A DNA stretch of 64,000 nt from Marinobacter nauticus (GTDB lineage: Bacteria > Pseudomonadota > Gammaproteobacteria > Pseudomonadales > Oleiphilaceae), in NCBI RefSeq assembly GCF_003634635.1, contig NZ_RBJB01000006.1, forward strand, positions 124,001 through 188,000, given 5' to 3'. A program made the translations under genes and the position numbers. The notes under the pieces are model-generated. The model had not been told where the DNA came from. It did no database searches and was given only the letters and a program-made list of their open reading frames with translations. Shown here piece after piece: positions 43,359 to 52,040 of this stretch; the stretch's first letter is position 1, and each line of letters begins with the position of its first letter.

Positions 43359-44054
43359 TCACCGTGCCTGAAGGTACGACAACACATGCTGATCAACGCC
43401 GCCAGCACTGCGTGCCAAACCCACCACTCTCTCATTTTTACGCTTGAAATATTGGACAACAGAGGTCTGTGAGTCAGAAACGGTCTCCAACTCTTGAAGA
43501 TAGCTGCTCAATTCCGAAATTGCCGTAGTCAACTGCGTGTAGAGAGCCTCTACGACTGTACCAGGTGTTCTAGCCACGTCTAAAAACTTAGCAAACGCGC
43601 CCGTTGGGGCCTGTCCGGTTGATTGGCGATAGACCTCATGGGCGATGTGATCAACGGTTATTGCCGGCTGTGTTCCAGGCTCGGAAACCAATGTTTGACG
43701 AAGTTGGCCAATTTCTTGGTCAATTAGCCGAATTATTCTGATTAGATCTTCTTGTTTAGCTGCAAGCTTGAGATGGTCAATTTGCTGTTGTGCTGCATCA
43801 GCGGAACGTCGGAACTCCGACCGCACTTGCTTTAGTTCAGTTCTCTGTAAATTGATTGTGTAAAGCAAGGCGAGAAACGCTAGGAATGCATATAGAGGAT
43901 TTAACACACCTCCGAAAAAATCACCGAACTGGGCCCATTTTTCATGCGAGTAAACCGGGTTGCTCCCATACATGAGCACATAGCCAACAACGGGGACTAT
44001 CAAGATCAGACCCGCTATAGTGGCTGTTATAGTCAAAACCTTATTCTCACTCAT
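43359..44054 (-). CDS. Cassette-encoded membrane protein, AbiC-like (putative phage abortive infection family)
   Basis: A 231-residue protein with two N-terminal membrane segments (VLTITATIAGLILIVPVVGY and LYAFLAFLALLYTINLQ) that flank FGDFFGGVLNPLYAF. That FGDxxGGxLNP motif is the hallmark of the putative-AbiC family as I remember it. The C-terminal two thirds are cytoplasmic helices with coiled coil (RTELKQVRSEFRRSADAAQ). Such proteins are frequent integron-cassette cargo, and this one lies between two attC sites. Phage defence is inferred only. The ATG at 44054 or the TTG at 44060 may start it. Confidence 0.65.
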   Translation of the reverse strand: MSENKVLTITATIAGLILIVPVVGYVLMYGSNPVYSHEKWAQFGDFFGGVLNPLYAFLAFLALLYTINLQRTELKQVRSEFRRSADAAQQQIDHLKLAAKQEDLIRIIRLIDQEIGQLRQTLVSEPGTQPAITVDHIAHEVYRQSTGQAPTGAFAKFLDVARTPGTVVEALYTQLTTAISELSSYLQELETVSDSQTSVVQYFKRKNERVVGLARSAGGVDQHVLSYLQAR

Positions 44055-44076
44055 CTTCAACCGATCCCTGTTTTAC

Positions 44077-44146
44077 GCCCAACGCCTTGCTCACCGGAAA
44101 ATTGGGAGCGCAGCGAGTAATTTTTCCGCGTGCAGCAATTAGTTAT
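44077..44146 (-). other. attC site following the PD-(D/E)XK-like cassette
   Basis: Minus strand starts CATAACTAATTGCTGCACG and ends GGTGAGCAAGGCGTTGGGC. TTGCTGCAC pairs with GTGAGCAA apart from one extra G, and CGGAAAA pairs with TTTTCCG, giving the attC hairpin with an extrahelical base. The cassette gene's TAA stop lies in the first box. About 70 bp. Confidence 0.82.
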
Positions 44147-45033
44147 GTTCGCCTCGGAAAAACGTGATTGGCTATTTTTAGAAAGTAATCATAGTCCGAC
44201 GTATCAACTGGAACGCTATTATTGATGGTCACCTCATGGCAAGTAACCAGTTGATTATTAGAGGTGATGATGCCCGGTGTATCGAGGGTGACCGCAACTC
44301 CAAGAGTTCTTTGATCCGATATGCGCTGCCAATGCGATCTGTACCGATTGATAAATGCGCAGTTATGCGAAAAAGCAATATCTCCCAGTACCTTATCGTC
44401 ATTTCCCTCTAACAATCCCAAATTTTTGTTTACTGTCTTACCAATGGACAGAGCGAGCATCCCTCGCGCTGTATGAGAGTTTTCCGATTTCACGTACCGC
44501 TTGTGAAGCTGATTGATACCCTCTTTAATTCTTTTCCTAATTTTCTTCGCCGACTTAAGCCTTTTGCATTCCACGAAAAAAGTAAATTCATTTATCTGAA
44601 CCCGAAGATCAGCCTCGTGTCCAAAATCAACAGCCAAACCAGCCCTCACGAATTTTGCGGCCGTAGCCAGCTCAAAACTAAAGTCACGCCCAGAACGGTT
44701 TTCAGAGTCGAGTACGTATAGCTCTTGGCCCTTTAGTGAATCCTTGAGACGTTCGTTTAGTAGCGGATTGGCCTCCCCGCTCAGTCCTTCATACATCCGC
44801 ACCAACTCGGCAACCTCATGGGCCGCGTTTACCCAAGCTTCAAATGAGTGCTCTTCATGAAAAGCTTCAAGAGTGCCAGCCTGCTGGTGCTTCGCGAGCG
44901 CACCAAATATCTTTTGGTACCGACCAACTCGCGTTTTCGAATACTCGATACCAAGCGAGTCCAACCAAGCGCAGGCTTCGCTCAGCTTGCTATAAGCTTC
45001 AATATACGTTTCTGATGCATAGAAATGCGTCAC
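44143..45033 (-). CDS. Cassette-encoded protein with PD-(D/E)XK-like nuclease core
   Basis: A 296-residue protein. The core GHEADLRVQINEF followed by TFFVECKRLKSAKKIRKR fits the D...(E)xK arrangement of restriction-fold nucleases (Asp, then E-C-K about 13 residues later). The N-terminal ~130 residues are helical and unknown. It may cleave or sense nucleic acid, but there is no direct proof. It starts at a GTG at 45033 with CAGGAG six bases upstream and ends in an attC site, so it is the first gene of the cassette array; no integron integrase or attI is seen upstream. Confidence 0.62.
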   Translation of the reverse strand: MTHFYASETYIEAYSKLSEACAWLDSLGIEYSKTRVGRYQKIFGALAKHQQAGTLEAFHEEHSFEAWVNAAHEVAELVRMYEGLSGEANPLLNERLKDSLKGQELYVLDSENRSGRDFSFELATAAKFVRAGLAVDFGHEADLRVQINEFTFFVECKRLKSAKKIRKRIKEGINQLHKRYVKSENSHTARGMLALSIGKTVNKNLGLLEGNDDKVLGDIAFSHNCAFINRYRSHWQRISDQRTLGVAVTLDTPGIITSNNQLVTCHEVTINNSVPVDTSDYDYFLKIANHVFPRRT

Positions 45034-45511
45034 TCAATGCTCCTGAGAACATAACAGCAATTAGGCAGCGCTCTTTATCATTGCAGAAATTTGACTGCGT
45101 CATTACTACTGACTTTGAACCATCAATCGCGCTGCACATAAATTGATAAAACAATAGCTTAGCCGAGCACTGCCATCTCTGCACGATAATCATTCAGCGT
45201 CTGCAACTTGCTCCGCCCATCATACTCAATGAAATGGCTGTGATTAGCTTGGAGGCTCGGGAGAAAAGCCCCTGACTCGAATGTTCGCTTTTGTTTAAAA
45301 GCCGGCTTGGATAGCCAGCGCTTGGTGCTCACTGGCGCAGTTCTGGCGCTCCCACATCCTGATTTTAGGCCACGCCTTTGCCAAGCTATGTTTTATCAGA
45401 AAACGGTCGTTTGATGGACACTCTCGGCTACCCCTCAAAAACACCCAATTTCGGCTTGTTTACTGTCCAACAATCACGTACAACAATCTATGAGCAGAAA
45501 AGGTACCTTTC
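45034..45511. other. Divergent intergenic region between cassette array and resolvase
   Basis: 478 bp without a gene. It holds the 5' ends of two divergent units. CATAACAGCAATTAG near 45050 resembles one arm of the attC sites and may be an array remnant. The 100 bp before the resolvase (around TCAGAAAACGGTCGTTTGATGGACA) could hold a res site or an old transposon end, but no clear inverted repeat pair was found. Confidence 0.4.
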
Positions 45512-46111
45512 ATGATCATAGGTTATGCGCGCGTCAGCACTAACGACCAAAATCCCGAGCTCCAGGTCGATGCACTGAAAAAAGCCGGGGCTGAACAGAT
45601 ATTCCAGGAAAAGTTTACCGGTACCCAGCGCGAGCGACCCGAGTTGTCGCAGTGTCTCCGTATGCTCCGTCGGGGCGATGTTTTGGTCGTGTGGAAGCTG
45701 GACCGTCTCGCTCGATCATTGAAGGACCTGGTCGAAATTGTTCAGGACCTCCAGGATCGCGGGATTGGCTTCAAGTCCCTGACGGAATCCATCGACACCA
45801 CCAGTTCAGGTGGCCGCTTGGTGTTCCATATCTTCGGGGCTCTCGCTGAGTTTGAGCGTGACCTGATTCGGGAGCGAACGATAGCTGGATTGGAGGCTGC
45901 CCGGGCTAGGGGGCGTAAGGGCGGTCGGAAGCCCTCGCTGTCAAAGACGGACACACAGAAAGCTGCCGCAATGTTATTGGACCCGAAGATCACCAAGACC
46001 GAGGTGGCGCAGCACTTTGGTGTTAGCCGGACCACGCTCAACGCTTCATTAGCTCGTTTGAAAAAGGCGTCGGTAAACAGCAGTATCAACAAACAAGCAC
46101 CACAAGGATGA
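45512..46111 (+). CDS. Serine recombinase, Tn3-type resolvase/invertase, without a transposase
   Basis: A 199-residue serine recombinase. The catalytic Ser lies in GYARVSTNDQ (about residue 10), the arginine motif in KLDRLARSLKDLVEIV and ERDLIRERT; the C-terminal Hin-type helix-turn-helix is TKTEVAQHFGVSRTTLNASL. It is full length and probably active. No TnpA is nearby, so it is either the remnant of a Tn3-family transposon or an independent resolvase for the island. A lipoprotein gene follows after 3 bp. Confidence 0.92.
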   Translation: MIIGYARVSTNDQNPELQVDALKKAGAEQIFQEKFTGTQRERPELSQCLRMLRRGDVLVVWKLDRLARSLKDLVEIVQDLQDRGIGFKSLTESIDTTSSGGRLVFHIFGALAEFERDLIRERTIAGLEAARARGRKGGRKPSLSKTDTQKAAAMLLDPKITKTEVAQHFGVSRTTLNASLARLKKASVNSSINKQAPQG

Positions 46112-46114
46112 TTT

Positions 46115-46915
46115 ATGAGTGGTAGAACCAAAGGCGCTATTTTATTTGTCGCGCTCTCCACGGCCGGTTGCCAGTCCACCGGAGGATTGTCATACCCGAT
46201 CCTTAAGCACGAAGTCTTTGAATCACCACCCGCCAACATTGAGTTTAAGGCGGAGATTGGCGAACCAATCATCACACGGGTAGACGGGCTTGCTTGGCCG
46301 GCCTTCCAGGTGACTGAAAAGGTTCCATTCTCATACGAAGGAACCAGCTACAGCTTACAGCCGGGGCTTTACAGGGTTGATGGTGTTTCCCCGTCCTATT
46401 CACAGACAACCCTCAATGACCGGGTGGAAAGCAGCGATGTCGACATAGTGAACTCTCGAGTCTCTTTGATTCTTCGAGATGGTCAGTGCGAGATCATTCC
46501 ACATATGATCCAGGGAGCCACGACCAGTGAAGTTGCCAATCCGATGACAGGGAACCTCAAAGGACTCATCACTGGCGAACGGGCAATTTTTGGAGCGCCA
46601 GCACCCAGTGCGGTGGACTCAAGCTCCGCGGGGCAGGCGATCGATCCGGCAAAGTGTTTTGCCGATTACGATTTCAACCCGAATCAGCCTGGCAGCAGCA
46701 AGCGAGAGTTGGTTTACCTCGGTCAGTCTGGAGAAACACTGCGCTTCAAGTACCGAGAGTATTACGACAACCTGGTACGAGCTGCATTCTCGAATGACCT
46801 TACTTACAACATTGCTGACGACAGCGTGATCGGCTTCCGGGGAGCTCGTATTGAGATCGTAGATGCCTCAAATATAGAGCTGACCTACCGCATTCGGCGC
46901 CACATGGAAAATTGA
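46115..46915 (+). CDS. Putative lipoprotein of unknown function
   Basis: A 266-residue exported protein. MSGRTKGAILFVALSTAGC is a short hydrophobic signal with a lipobox-like STAGC (Cys at about residue 19), and the mature part is beta-rich (VTEKVPFSYEGTSYSLQPGLY, SRVSLILRDGQCEI). AAGGA lies seven bases before the ATG. It is 3 bp from the resolvase stop, so the two are cotranscribed, which is an odd pairing. No family was recognised. Confidence 0.6.
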   Translation: MSGRTKGAILFVALSTAGCQSTGGLSYPILKHEVFESPPANIEFKAEIGEPIITRVDGLAWPAFQVTEKVPFSYEGTSYSLQPGLYRVDGVSPSYSQTTLNDRVESSDVDIVNSRVSLILRDGQCEIIPHMIQGATTSEVANPMTGNLKGLITGERAIFGAPAPSAVDSSSAGQAIDPAKCFADYDFNPNQPGSSKRELVYLGQSGETLRFKYREYYDNLVRAAFSNDLTYNIADDSVIGFRGARIEIVDASNIELTYRIRRHMEN

Positions 46916-46986
46916 TGAGGGGTGGAGCAACGTTTCACTTCCATCAACTTAATGAGACAAGACCGTTTTAACAAGGAGTAGTAAGC

Positions 46987-49900
46987 TTGGAAGCCTTCAT
47001 TGCAGATCCCTCTGCTGTCGACGAATTCCTCAAACGCTGGAAAGGCAACACAGGTAGTGAACGAGCAAACTTCCAATCGTTCATGCGAGACCTGTGTACG
47101 CTGCTGGACCTTCCTCATCCAGACCCGGGCGAAGGCGACACCACTCAGAACGCCTATGTATTTGAGCGGTTCATCGCGTCGGCCCGAGTCGATGGTAACA
47201 CCGACAACCGGTACATCGATCTGTATCGACGGGATTGCTTCGTATTGGAGGGTAAACAGACCGGCAAGGAACTGGCCTCACGAAGTCAGCAGAATGCTAT
47301 TAACGCTGCAGTAGCGCAGGCTGAGCGATATATTCGAGGCCTGCCCCAGGAGGAAGTAGAACATGGCCGCCCTCCGTTCATCGTGATTGTCGATGTGGGC
47401 AACGCTATCTACACATACTCCGAGTTCTCACGAACTGGCGGTAACTATGTTCCATTCCCTGATCCCAGACACTATGAAATCCGACTGGACGACCTGCATA
47501 AACCGGATGTTCAGCACCGTCTTCGTCAGCTATGGCTGGAACCGGATCAGCTCGATCCGAGCAAGCATGCTGCCAGGGTGACCCGAGAGGTCAGTACCAA
47601 GCTGGCTGAATTGGCAAAGTCCCTGGAGCATAATGGATACGATGTCGAGCGAGTAGCCAGCTTTCTCAAGCGCTGCCTGTTCACGATGTTTGCCGAAGAC
47701 GTAGAGTTGCTGCCCAAGGCATCCTTCCAGAACCTTTTGGTCGACATTAAGGACCGGAACCCTGAAGCCTTCCCCCACGCCGTGAAGGCGCTTTGGGAAA
47801 CCATGAATGCTGGTGGCTACAGTGAGAGTCTGATGCAGACCATCAAGCGATTTAACGGTGGGTTGTTCAAAGGCATCGATCCAATCCCGCTGAATGTTCA
47901 GCAGATCCAACTTCTCATAGATGCGGCCAAAGCCGACTGGCGTTTCGTTGAACCTGCCATCTTCGGGACGCTGCTAGAGCGTGCCCTTGATCCTCGGGAG
48001 CGCCACAAGCTGGGCGCCCATTACACTCCCAGGGCCTACGTTGAACGCTTGGTCATGCCGACCCTGATTGAACCGCTTCGTGAGCAATGGGGCGACATCC
48101 GAGGTGCGGCGGAAACCCTGCTACGGCAAGGCAAAACAGACAAAGCTCTTCAGGAAGTCCAAGCCTTCCATTATCAGCTTTGCCAGACCCGAGTACTTGA
48201 TCCCGCTTGTGGTAGCGCTAACTTCCTTTACGTGGCCCTTGAGCACATGAAGCGCCTGGAGGGGGAGGTCCTGGGTTTTATCTCCGAGCTGACCCAGGGG
48301 CAAGGCGTGCTGGAAAGTGAAGGCCTGACCGTCGATCCGCACCAGTTCCTGGGCTTGGAGATAAACCCACGGGCAGCCCAGATTGCAGAACTCGTTCTTT
48401 GGATCGGCTACCTACAGTGGCACTACCGGTTGAATGACCGGCTGGACCTCCCCGAGCCCATCTTGCGGGACTTCAAAAACATTGAGTGTCGGGATGCTCT
48501 GATCGAATACGACAGCCGAGAGCCGGAGCTAGATAGCAACGGGGAACCGGTAACCATCTGGGATGGTATCAGCATGAAGATTAGCCCAACGACCGGTGAG
48601 CTGATCCCAGATGAAACGGGGCGGTCAGAGGTTTGTCGGTATCACAATCCTCGAAGGACCGAATGGCCGCAGGCGGAATACATTATAGGCAATCCGCCAT
48701 TTATAGGCTCCTCCACAATGCGCCGGGCATTAGGCGATGGGTACGTCGATGCGGTGCGGCAGGCGTATAAAGGCGCGGTTCCAGATTCTGCTGATTTTGT
48801 TATGTATTGGTGGCATAAGGCCGCAGAAAAAGTACGAACCGAGAAGTCTCTGCGCTTTGGGCTAATTACTACAAACAGTTTGCGTCAACGTTTCAATCGC
48901 AAACTTTTAGAGTCTCACATTAATGACATTAACCGGCCACTATCCCTAACCTTTGCGATCCCAGACCACCCCTGGATACAAAGCAACGATGGCGCTGCAG
49001 TTCGGATTGCAATGACCGTCGGAGTTGCGGGGAATACGGAGGGACTAATAAATAGCGTTCTTGGTGAAGCCGATACAGGACAAGATTTTAAAAAGGTTTT
49101 TTTATCAAAATCTTGTGGGAAAATTTCTGCGGGCTTGTCTTTAGGTGCAAACACATCCGCTGCTGAAGTTTTACAAAGTAATCTCGGTATAAGCAATAAG
49201 GGCTTCGAACCGGGGAATAATGGCTTTGTCATCACGGAACGCTTTGCTCGGGAATCCTTCGGAAAGGCTTGCTTTGAAGCACATCCGCCGTTGGAGAAAC
49301 CTGTCGTTAGGACATATTTAAACGGTCAAGATTTGACTGGTAAAAAGCGTGGTATGGTTGTTATAGACCTCTATGGTCTGGATGTTACGCAGACTCGGGA
49401 TAGGTACCCAGAGATCTATCATTGGATTGTTGATCGAGTGAAGCCAGAGCGCGACCAAAATAGAGATATTAAATTGAGAGAAAATTGGTGGCTTCACAGA
49501 CGCCTTCGTACAGATTTACGAAAGATGCTAGGTGGACTAAATCAATATATCGCTACTGTCGAAACTTCGAAGCACAGGTTCTTTCAGTTTCTCCCAGCGG
49601 ATGTTGCACCCAGTAACCTTTTGATAGCCATTGCGTCGGAAGAACCCTCTGTTCTGGGCATCCTCTCTAGCAGAGTTCATACTATATGGTCCCTTTCCAC
49701 AGGTGGTCGATTAGGTGTTGGCAATGATCCTCGATATAACAAAAGACAATGTTTCGAGACTTTCCCTTTTCCTCTGCTCAAGGCTGAGCAGGCCATTAAA
49801 ATCGGGGAGCTTGCAAAATCCATCGACAACTATAGAAAGCGACAGCAATCCGAATATTCTGACCTTAGTCTAACCGGTATTTATAACGTTCTAGATAAGG

Positions 49901-50478
49901 TTCGGTCAGGTCAGCACCTTAAAGGCCAAGAAAAGACCATCTACAAACATGGCATAGTGTCTGTCTTGCGCGAACTTTATGACGATCTGGATCGAGCTGT
50001 CTTCGAAGCCTACGGCTGGTCAGACCTCGCCGACATTCTGGTAGGACGCCCTGGAGCCACAACCCCAATTCCAGATAAACCGGCCGACCAAGCAGAAGCT
50101 GAGGAAGAACTGTTGATACGACTGGTCGAGCTCAACAAGCAGCGTGCCGAGGAAGAATCTCGTGGCATCGTTCGCTGGCTGCGTCCGGAGTACCAGTCGC
50201 CCGATGCAGTACAGACCGAAGTAGATATCGCGCCAAAGGCCGCGGCTACAAAATCGGAAGCTGTTACCAGCAAAGGCAAAGTCACGTTCCCTAAAGCCAT
50301 TCCCGATCAGCTTCGGGTGCTCCGAGAGGCCCTCGCAAAGCGATCTCACACGACGGAAAGTTTGGCTGAGATGTTCAAGCGCAAACCTATGAAGTCGGTT
50401 GAGGAAGGCTTGCAGTCACTTGTAGCTGTAGGTGTTGCCGAATACGACCCGGAAGCTCAAACATGGCATACGGTATGA
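46987..50478 (+). CDS. Type IIL restriction-modification-specificity fusion (MmeI-like)
   Basis: A 1163-residue single-chain R-M enzyme. The N-terminal nuclease has Asp78, Glu88 and Lys90 in IDLYRRDCFVLEGKQ, the D-X9-ExK pattern of MmeI. A helical linker leads to the adenine methylase domain with AdoMet motif VLDPACGSANFLYVAL near residue 405 and catalytic NPPF near 568 (YIIGNPPFIGSS). The C-terminal half is the target-recognition domain (about 620-950), with AT-rich codons at about 49000-49900 that suggest it was swapped in. The TTG at 46987 has AAGGAG eight bases upstream. It would both methylate one strand and cut unmodified DNA; DISARM-type methylases are an alternative, but they lack this nuclease. 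Confidence 0.82.
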   Translation: MEAFIADPSAVDEFLKRWKGNTGSERANFQSFMRDLCTLLDLPHPDPGEGDTTQNAYVFERFIASARVDGNTDNRYIDLYRRDCFVLEGKQTGKELASRSQQNAINAAVAQAERYIRGLPQEEVEHGRPPFIVIVDVGNAIYTYSEFSRTGGNYVPFPDPRHYEIRLDDLHKPDVQHRLRQLWLEPDQLDPSKHAARVTREVSTKLAELAKSLEHNGYDVERVASFLKRCLFTMFAEDVELLPKASFQNLLVDIKDRNPEAFPHAVKALWETMNAGGYSESLMQTIKRFNGGLFKGIDPIPLNVQQIQLLIDAAKADWRFVEPAIFGTLLERALDPRERHKLGAHYTPRAYVERLVMPTLIEPLREQWGDIRGAAETLLRQGKTDKALQEVQAFHYQLCQTRVLDPACGSANFLYVALEHMKRLEGEVLGFISELTQGQGVLESEGLTVDPHQFLGLEINPRAAQIAELVLWIGYLQWHYRLNDRLDLPEPILRDFKNIECRDALIEYDSREPELDSNGEPVTIWDGISMKISPTTGELIPDETGRSEVCRYHNPRRTEWPQAEYIIGNPPFIGSSTMRRALGDGYVDAVRQAYKGAVPDSADFVMYWWHKAAEKVRTEKSLRFGLITTNSLRQRFNRKLLESHINDINRPLSLTFAIPDHPWIQSNDGAAVRIAMTVGVAGNTEGLINSVLGEADTGQDFKKVFLSKSCGKISAGLSLGANTSAAEVLQSNLGISNKGFEPGNNGFVITERFARESFGKACFEAHPPLEKPVVRTYLNGQDLTGKKRGMVVIDLYGLDVTQTRDRYPEIYHWIVDRVKPERDQNRDIKLRENWWLHRRLRTDLRKMLGGLNQYIATVETSKHRFFQFLPADVAPSNLLIAIASEEPSVLGILSSRVHTIWSLSTGGRLGVGNDPRYNKRQCFETFPFPLLKAEQAIKIGELAKSIDNYRKRQQSEYSDLSLTGIYNVLDKVRSGQHLKGQEKTIYKHGIVSVLRELYDDLDRAVFEAYGWSDLADILVGRPGATTPIPDKPADQAEAEEELLIRLVELNKQRAEEESRGIVRWLRPEYQSPDAVQTEVDIAPKAAATKSEAVTSKGKVTFPKAIPDQLRVLREALAKRSHTTESLAEMFKRKPMKSVEEGLQSLVAVGVAEYDPEAQTWHTV

Positions 50479-50519
50479 CAAGTTCCAGACAGACCACGCC
50501 CAGCGGTTAAGGAGGTTCT

Positions 50520-51143
50520 GTGGAACTCAGCGCATTCATCGTGAGTCTTGTCGCAGTTATTGTTGCAACCACTTCGACACTTATAAGTTACCTTCTGTTC
50601 CGCGATGCGAAGGATCCGCACGTCGTGGTCTACGCTGATCCAGACTTGAAACGGCCATCGGTCATTAATCTGATTATCGAAAATACAGGCCGAAGTGCCG
50701 CATGGGATGTTACTTTTCAATCAACAAAACCTGTCCCCCAAGAGGCCTTTGGCATTGAGAAGGCACCTAAACCTGCGCAGATGAACCGGGGGCCAGTCGT
50801 GAACGGGATCCCTTGTTTTGGGCCCGGATCAAAACGTGTCATTACCTGGGGTCAGTTTGATGGAATCCGACAAGGTATTGATGGTGACTACCTCGACATA
50901 ACCGCCACCTACCGCAGCCAACCCTCACTGGCTTTTTGGAAGCGTACCCACCAAACCGTGTCTAGGATTGATATTCAGTCCTTTGAAAACTTCGACGTTA
51001 GTGACAGAAATTGGGACAAGCAGATAGCGGAACACTTAAAAATGATGGTATCGGAAATAAAAGAACTCCGATCGCTCTCAGATAACGCTTTGCGCGTGGT
51101 AAATGGTCAAAGGTCGGAAAACGATTCCGATAACCAAGCGTAA
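50520..51143 (+). CDS. Membrane-anchored protein of unknown function
   Basis: A 207-residue protein. One N-terminal membrane helix (FIVSLVAVIVATTSTLISYL) is followed by a beta-sandwich-like soluble domain (DPHVVVYADPDLKRPSVINL, NTGRSAAWDVTF, YLDITATYRS) and a charged helical C-terminus (KQIAEHLKMMVSEIKELRSL). The GTG at 50520 is set by AAGGAGG five bases upstream. It follows the type IIL gene by 41 bp on the same strand, so it may be cotranscribed; no R-M partner of this kind is known to me. Confidence 0.6.
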   Translation: MELSAFIVSLVAVIVATTSTLISYLLFRDAKDPHVVVYADPDLKRPSVINLIIENTGRSAAWDVTFQSTKPVPQEAFGIEKAPKPAQMNRGPVVNGIPCFGPGSKRVITWGQFDGIRQGIDGDYLDITATYRSQPSLAFWKRTHQTVSRIDIQSFENFDVSDRNWDKQIAEHLKMMVSEIKELRSLSDNALRVVNGQRSENDSDNQA

Positions 51144-51281
51144 CCCTCATACTCTCAGCCCCGGAAAGAATCTCGCGGTTACAAAAAAAATCACGCGGAT
51201 GGTTGATATAAGAAGCGGTGAGAACTTTAATACCGTCACCGGGTGGCAGCCCGGTGACGAAGTATTCCTTAGTTAAGTGCT

Positions 51282-51395
51282 TCAATTTGGGGTAGAACGG
51301 TAATGCTCTCGTACTTTTGTGCGCTTTCCGTTCTTCCCTACCCTTACGTGCTCTGGCACGTGAACCTTTTTCTTACCACCTTTCGTCGCTGCCAT
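51282..51395 (-). CDS. 37-residue basic small protein, partner of the SinR-like gene
   Basis: A short gene not usually called by ORF finders. It codes MAATKGGKKKVHVPEHVRVG then KNGKRTKVREHYRSTPN, Lys/Arg-rich. Proteins with the VPxHxRxxNGKRxxVxxHxRS pattern occur as small partners in accessory loci. A GAGGAA Shine-Dalgarno lies nine bases before the ATG and overlaps the end of the SinR-like gene. It may bind nucleic acid. Confidence 0.65.
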   Translation of the reverse strand: MAATKGGKKKVHVPEHVRVGKNGKRTKVREHYRSTPN

Positions 51396-51404
51396 CACTG
51401 TTCC

Positions 51405-51686
51405 TCAAGCCGCAAGTTTGTGTTGACGTCGGTTGATCCAGTCCCAAGCATCTTGCGTTAGCCATCCCTGATACTCCCTCGACATTCGCATAACCAAGTG
51501 CCGATCGTTAGCATCATGGGCCTGCCTGACTTTTTCGGAAATCTGGGAATACGTTAGATTGCTATCTACAAGCCAGAATGATTCCATTGGTTTGATGGAA
51601 TCTCCGCAGCTTTCAATAGCCTCTTTTACTCGCTGATATTTCTGACCTGGCGAATTCAGGTCATACGATATTGCATAAATAGGCAT
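51405..51686 (-). CDS. SinR family protein, Cas2-like fold
   Basis: A 93-residue protein that begins MPIYAISYDLNSPGQKY and includes ESFWLVDSNLTYSQISEK, VMRMSREYQGWLTQDAWDWI. This matches the SinR family, whose N-terminal Y-x-x-x-Y-D-L-N strand resembles Cas2 (where the Asp binds metal). It is not part of a CRISPR locus here. The ATG at 51686 has GGAGG seven bases upstream; the open frame to 51734 is not used. It forms a two-gene unit with the 37-residue basic protein. Role unknown; a TA-like or nuclease role has been suggested for Cas2 relatives. Confidence 0.75.
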   Translation of the reverse strand: MPIYAISYDLNSPGQKYQRVKEAIESCGDSIKPMESFWLVDSNLTYSQISEKVRQAHDANDRHLVMRMSREYQGWLTQDAWDWINRRQHKLAA

Positions 51687-51734
51687 TGGAATTCCTCCGT
51701 ATTGCCATTGCTTCAGGAGATGCCGGGCCCACAT

Positions 51735-52040
51735 TTAGTGGCCAGGCATAAACAATATACACCATATATCGACTATCCTGAATTAATACTGGCTATGCAT
51801 ACAGGTCTTTGGGCAAAGAAAATTAATGAAAGAAAAGGACAAGACGAGTAAGTGCCGCCTCGGAGGATTATCACTGCGCATAATCTCTGGATTATGGAAA
51901 ATATGCGGTTGGTTGCTCAGCCAGCATTGCAGTTGCGATTTCCAAAGGCGACGGCAATGATAGTCCTGATTCATGAGAGTGATCCAAGCTGAATGGCCCC
52001 ATTGGAAGCACCGATACCACACCCTTCTAGCCAAGACTGA
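51735..52040. other. Divergent intergenic region between SinR-like and HNH genes
   Basis: 306 bp without a gene. The first 60 bp are AT-rich (TATATCGAC, ATATACACC) and should hold the SinR-like promoter. Nothing else is placed. Confidence 0.35.

Noticed and set aside
51405..51686. Cas2 of a CRISPR locus
   Set aside because: No repeat array, cas1 or other cas genes nearby; sequence fits the SinR family better.
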